From: an uncultured bacterium
GTDB taxonomy: Bacteria > Bacillota > Clostridia > Oscillospirales > Ruminococcaceae
Length of the DNA: 64,000 nucleotides
Reading direction: 5' to 3'
NCBI GenBank assembly: GCA_905215965.1
Contig: CAJMSD010000013.1
Location: 7,179 to 71,178, forward strand
Shown: in pieces, positions 61,011 through 64,000 of the stretch
Layout: every line of letters begins with the position of its first letter
Numbering within the stretch: the first letter of the stretch is position 1
Made by a program: the position numbers and the translations under genes
Notes under the pieces: model-generated
Told to the model about the DNA's origin: nothing
Database searches by the model: none
Seen by the model: the letters and a program-made list of their open reading frames with translations, nothing else

Positions 61011-62687
61011 ATGGCTATTATCGGTATTGATCTCGGAACTACCAACAGCCTTGCGGTTTGTTGGCGCAACGGCAAAGCAGAAATAATAAAAAACAGCATG
61101 GGAGACATCGTTACACCGTCTGCTGTAAGTATCGACGAAACAGGAGAGGTGCTTGTTGGTAAAATCGCAAGGGAAAGGCTGATCTCACATCCTGATTTCT
61201 CAGCTTCCGAGTTCAAAAGGAGCATGGGACTTCATACAAAAATATTGCTCGGCGGTAAAGAATACGCTCCTGAGGAGCTTTCTGCGCTTGTGCTAAAAAA
61301 GATAAAAAGCGATGCCGAAATGTATCTCGGAGAACCGGTAGAAGAAGCCGTAATAAGCGTTCCTGCGTATTTTGACGATAATTGCCGTAATGCTACCAAG
61401 CTTGCAGCAAGCTTATCCGGTTTGAAGGTTGAACGTCTCGTTAACGAACCTTCTGCCGCAGCTCTTGCGTATCTTGCAGGTCATGATTTTGGTGACGGCA
61501 CTTTTATGATAGTCGATTTTGGCGGTGGAACTCTTGACGTTTCGATTGTCGATGCATTTGACAGCGTGATTGAGATACTTGCGGTTGCAGGTAATAATCA
61601 TCTTGGAGGAAAGGATTTCAACGAAGCAATAGCGCAGTATTTCTGCCGTGAAAATAATCTTGATTACAGTAAGCTTTCGGCGGACAGCAAAGCAGTTATT
61701 TATAAAACTGCTGAGAATTGCAAAAGGGCTTTGTCAGACATTCCTATGACAATAATGGCCGCCAATATCGAAGAACGGCGGTACAGCGCATCGCTTGACA
61801 ATAATAAGCTTATCGAAATATCCGCTGAAATTTTTGAAAAATTTGCCGAACCCGTCAGAAAAGCGCTTAGAGACAGCAGATGCAGCCTTGAAGAACTTGA
61901 CGATGTGATTCTTGTCGGTGGATCATGCAAAATGCCTACTGTCCGTGCTTTTGTAGAAAAAATTACGGGAATAAAGCCGTCAACGGATATTAACCCCGAT
62001 ACGGCCATAGCTTTAGGAGCCGGTATTTTCGCAGGCATAAAGGACAGAAACGAAAATCTTAAGGATATAGTGCTCACGGATATTTGTCCATTTTCTTTGG
62101 GAATATCGGTGTTTGACGAGCAGATGAACGAAAGCGTTATGGAATTTATAATTGAACGCAACACTTCGCTTCCGTCAAGCCGTATAAAAGATTTTACAGC
62201 AGTAAGAAACGGTCAGACAAAATTTAATATAAGCGTATATCAGGGAGAAAGTATGCTTCCGGTAAAAAATCTTCTTCTTGGCAGGATCGAGTGTACCTGT
62301 CCTCCGACTAAAAGCCATGAACCGCTGTGCAGCGTAAGGCTTACATATGATATAAACGGAATTCTGCTTGTCGACGTAAAAAATTTTGCAGACGGCAGAA
62401 CAGAAAGCAAAACTTTTGTCAGCAGAAGCAGTACCCTGACTGAATCAGAAATCAGCGAGTGCAGCAAAAAACTTGAAAAGCTTAAAATCAGTCCTGCCGA
62501 AAATGAGGAAAATCGTATGCTGATTGCAAGGGCAGAACGCGTTTTCGAGGAATCTCTTTCTGATGAACGCAGATATATAGTTGCGTTGCTGAGCAATTTT
62601 AAAAATGCTTTGCAATCGGGAAACAGTCATGAAGTGAGAGCTTCTTACAATGACTTGACAGGATTCCTTGATAAGATAGAAAGCTGA
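61011..62687 (+). CDS. hscC: HscC-type Hsp70 chaperone
   Basis: This 558-residue protein has an Hsp70 nucleotide-binding domain (1-350) with 'IGIDLGTTNSLAVCW', 'VERLVNEPSAAALAYL', 'MIVDFGGGTLDVSI' and 'ILVGGSCKMPTVR'. A substrate domain (about 355-475) and a shortened helical lid follow. It is shorter than DnaK (about 610-640) and lacks the acidic EEVD-like tail, as HscC proteins do. It uses ATP to bind client proteins. The J-domain gene starts 10 bp downstream, making a dedicated pair. Confidence 0.93.
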   Translation: MAIIGIDLGTTNSLAVCWRNGKAEIIKNSMGDIVTPSAVSIDETGEVLVGKIARERLISHPDFSASEFKRSMGLHTKILLGGKEYAPEELSALVLKKIKSDAEMYLGEPVEEAVISVPAYFDDNCRNATKLAASLSGLKVERLVNEPSAAALAYLAGHDFGDGTFMIVDFGGGTLDVSIVDAFDSVIEILAVAGNNHLGGKDFNEAIAQYFCRENNLDYSKLSADSKAVIYKTAENCKRALSDIPMTIMAANIEERRYSASLDNNKLIEISAEIFEKFAEPVRKALRDSRCSLEELDDVILVGGSCKMPTVRAFVEKITGIKPSTDINPDTAIALGAGIFAGIKDRNENLKDIVLTDICPFSLGISVFDEQMNESVMEFIIERNTSLPSSRIKDFTAVRNGQTKFNISVYQGESMLPVKNLLLGRIECTCPPTKSHEPLCSVRLTYDINGILLVDVKNFADGRTESKTFVSRSSTLTESEISECSKKLEKLKISPAENEENRMLIARAERVFEESLSDERRYIVALLSNFKNALQSGNSHEVRASYNDLTGFLDKIES

Positions 62688-62697
62688 GGTGTCAGCT

Positions 62698-63900
62698 ATG
62701 TACTGGAAAATTCTTGATATCGCGCCGACAAGCGATATCAAAGAAATCAAAAAGGCATACGCTGTTCTTGCAAAAAAATATAATCCCGAAGAGCACCCGG
62801 AGGAATTTCAGCGCATTCATGATGCCTACAAGGCGGCGACCCGTTATGCAAGATCGGTTAAAGAGCACGGAAACGTTGAAAAAAATATTCCGCCGCAGGA
62901 ATTGTCCCAAATGAAAGCTTCTTGTGAGGAAGCAATCAACGATGCCACTGATAAAAAATGTAATTTAAATCAAACCGGCAACAGCTCGGACATCGGGAAT
63001 AAATCAAGAGAAGCCGAGGAAAAAACTACGTATGATTTTTCAAAAGTAAAATCGTATGAAAGCAAGCCGCTGTCTCCAATTACTCCGGAGCAGATAACCG
63101 ATTCCGTAATACACAAATTCAATGAGATCATAAATGATTTTTCTCTTAGAAGAAGCCAAACTATTTGGCACAATTTTTTCAATAATATTTATGTCAGACA
63201 GTCGGTAAACGATACCGGATTCAGAAAAAATGCGGAACAATTGATAGACAGGAAGAGATTTACTTTAAATGTTGCGCAAGAGTTGGTTATAGGCTTCGGC
63301 GGCAAAGCGAGACTTTATTTTGATAAGACAACATCTAACGCTTATGTTGACGTTAACGGAAATCATAGGCAGTCGTATTATTTTAAATCACCGCTTGCGA
63401 AAAATATATTGACCACTTGTGTTGTCGTTATTATTATGATAATTGTTCCTTTATTATCTGCGTTAGGAAAAATTAATGACTCCTATGATGAATACAGCAA
63501 ATCGCAGTACAGTAATTATAAGATTCCAAGCAGACAGTTTGATCTTAACCGACAGATTGATCTGATTACTATTGAAGCAGCAGGCAAGCCGTTTGACGAA
63601 GTAAGTTTCAGTCATGAAGCGCTTTATAACCTTGCTGTGGCATATTGGCATGATAAAAATAACAATATCATGATGTATATAAAAGAAGACAGAACTTATT
63701 ACTGTTTCATAAACGGTTCGGACACTGAAAGGGGAGAGGTTCCTTCTGTAGAATATGCCGAAAAGGGAGCAGAGGTGCTTCTCGTACTTAGCGGAGAAAA
63801 CGATGAATACACTTTTAAAGTTTCAGTGGACAATGATGAGAATATATTGGCTGAGCTTACCATGAGCAACGGTAAGGTTATTATGCTTGAAATGTTATAA
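62698..63900 (+). CDS. Membrane J-domain-like protein, partner of HscC
   Basis: The protein is 400 residues from ATG 62698 (GAGGTG). The first 60 residues are J-like: 'YWKILDIAPTSDIKEIKKAYAVLAKKYNPEEHPEEFQRI' (short blocks), with helices II and III of a DnaJ domain. The catalytic HPD loop reads Asn-Pro-Glu, so stimulation of ATPase may be lost or altered. A Ser/Glu/Pro linker is followed by a cytoplasmic domain, one membrane helix (about 240-262) and an outside C-terminal domain. It would place HscC at the membrane. Confidence 0.82.
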   Translation: MYWKILDIAPTSDIKEIKKAYAVLAKKYNPEEHPEEFQRIHDAYKAATRYARSVKEHGNVEKNIPPQELSQMKASCEEAINDATDKKCNLNQTGNSSDIGNKSREAEEKTTYDFSKVKSYESKPLSPITPEQITDSVIHKFNEIINDFSLRRSQTIWHNFFNNIYVRQSVNDTGFRKNAEQLIDRKRFTLNVAQELVIGFGGKARLYFDKTTSNAYVDVNGNHRQSYYFKSPLAKNILTTCVVVIIMIIVPLLSALGKINDSYDEYSKSQYSNYKIPSRQFDLNRQIDLITIEAAGKPFDEVSFSHEALYNLAVAYWHDKNNNIMMYIKEDRTYYCFINGSDTERGEVPSVEYAEKGAEVLLVLSGENDEYTFKVSVDNDENILAELTMSNGKVIMLEML

Positions 63901-63934
63901 TAAAAATATTAAAAGCCGCACTTTATGATGTGTC

Positions 63935-64000
63935 CCCCATACTGTGGACAAAAATTTTGCAGCCCTGGACAATGAAGATGAAGCATCCAGAGGCATTTGC
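63935..64000. mobile_element. Possible insertion-sequence end, cut by window edge
   Basis: After the J-protein stop the sequence changes to TGTCCCCCATACTGTGGACA, in which TGTCC and GGACA mirror each other, in the style of an IS terminal repeat. It is followed by what could be the start of a frame. Too little is visible to assign a family. Confidence 0.25.

Overview
The window looks like chromosome of a low-to-mid GC Gram-positive gut anaerobe, most likely Ruminococcus or a close Oscillospiraceae relative. The evidence is three secreted proteins with type I dockerin modules (a GH9 endoglucanase, a GH43 arabinanase and a beta-helix carbohydrate-binding protein), a bacterial V/A-type ATPase operon, strong Shine-Dalgarno sequences, and many TTGACA-17-TATAAT promoters. 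No lineage marker was compared, so this is inference from gene content.

Region 1 (1-19,750) is accessory DNA. It begins with an unfinished secreted protein translationally coupled to a TetR regulator. Next is a complete type I restriction-modification locus (hsdR-hsdM-hsdS on the minus strand) with a second, inverted, start-less hsdS and a tyrosine recombinase between the two. Long inverted repeats link the two hsdS genes, which is the layout of a phase-variable specificity switch. After it come a WYL regulator and a decayed conjugative or mobilizable element: MobP-like relaxase, relaxosome protein, candidate oriT, NlpC/P60 hydrolase, and remnants of VirB4, a TrbL/VirB6-like protein and VirD4. 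Two internal deletion scars can be read, and the element ends close to the 3' end of a tRNA-Leu(UAG) gene.

Region 2 (19,750-35,000) holds small-molecule acetylation and efflux genes (GNAT, maltose-type O-acetyltransferase, MATE), a lipoprotein, and the plant-cell-wall degradation genes: dockerin GH9, an AraC regulator, dockerin GH43 with two ricin-type lectin modules, two AT-rich orphan genes, a YjdF-like membrane protein and a 1,057-residue dockerin protein.

Region 3 (35,000-43,730) is a nine-gene V-type ATPase operon in the order G/H-I-K-E-C-F-A-B-D. Its proteolipid carries the Na+-binding residue set, and a terminator-like hairpin lies in its leader. Beside it, from about 44,127 to 44,670, is an apparently independent RNA of about 545 nt with its own promoter and terminator. 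It carries five Shine-Dalgarno plus AUG modules, three of which open two- or three-codon reading frames. I consider this the most unusual object in the window.

Region 4 (45,000-64,000) is mostly core metabolism: glyA, rarA, an amidase with an SH3 domain, a class-C serine hydrolase, a CadA-like P-type ATPase with an ArsR-type operator, a sigma factor with a membrane partner, aroF-tyrA, potABCD, and an hscC/J-domain chaperone pair. The right edge may enter an insertion sequence.
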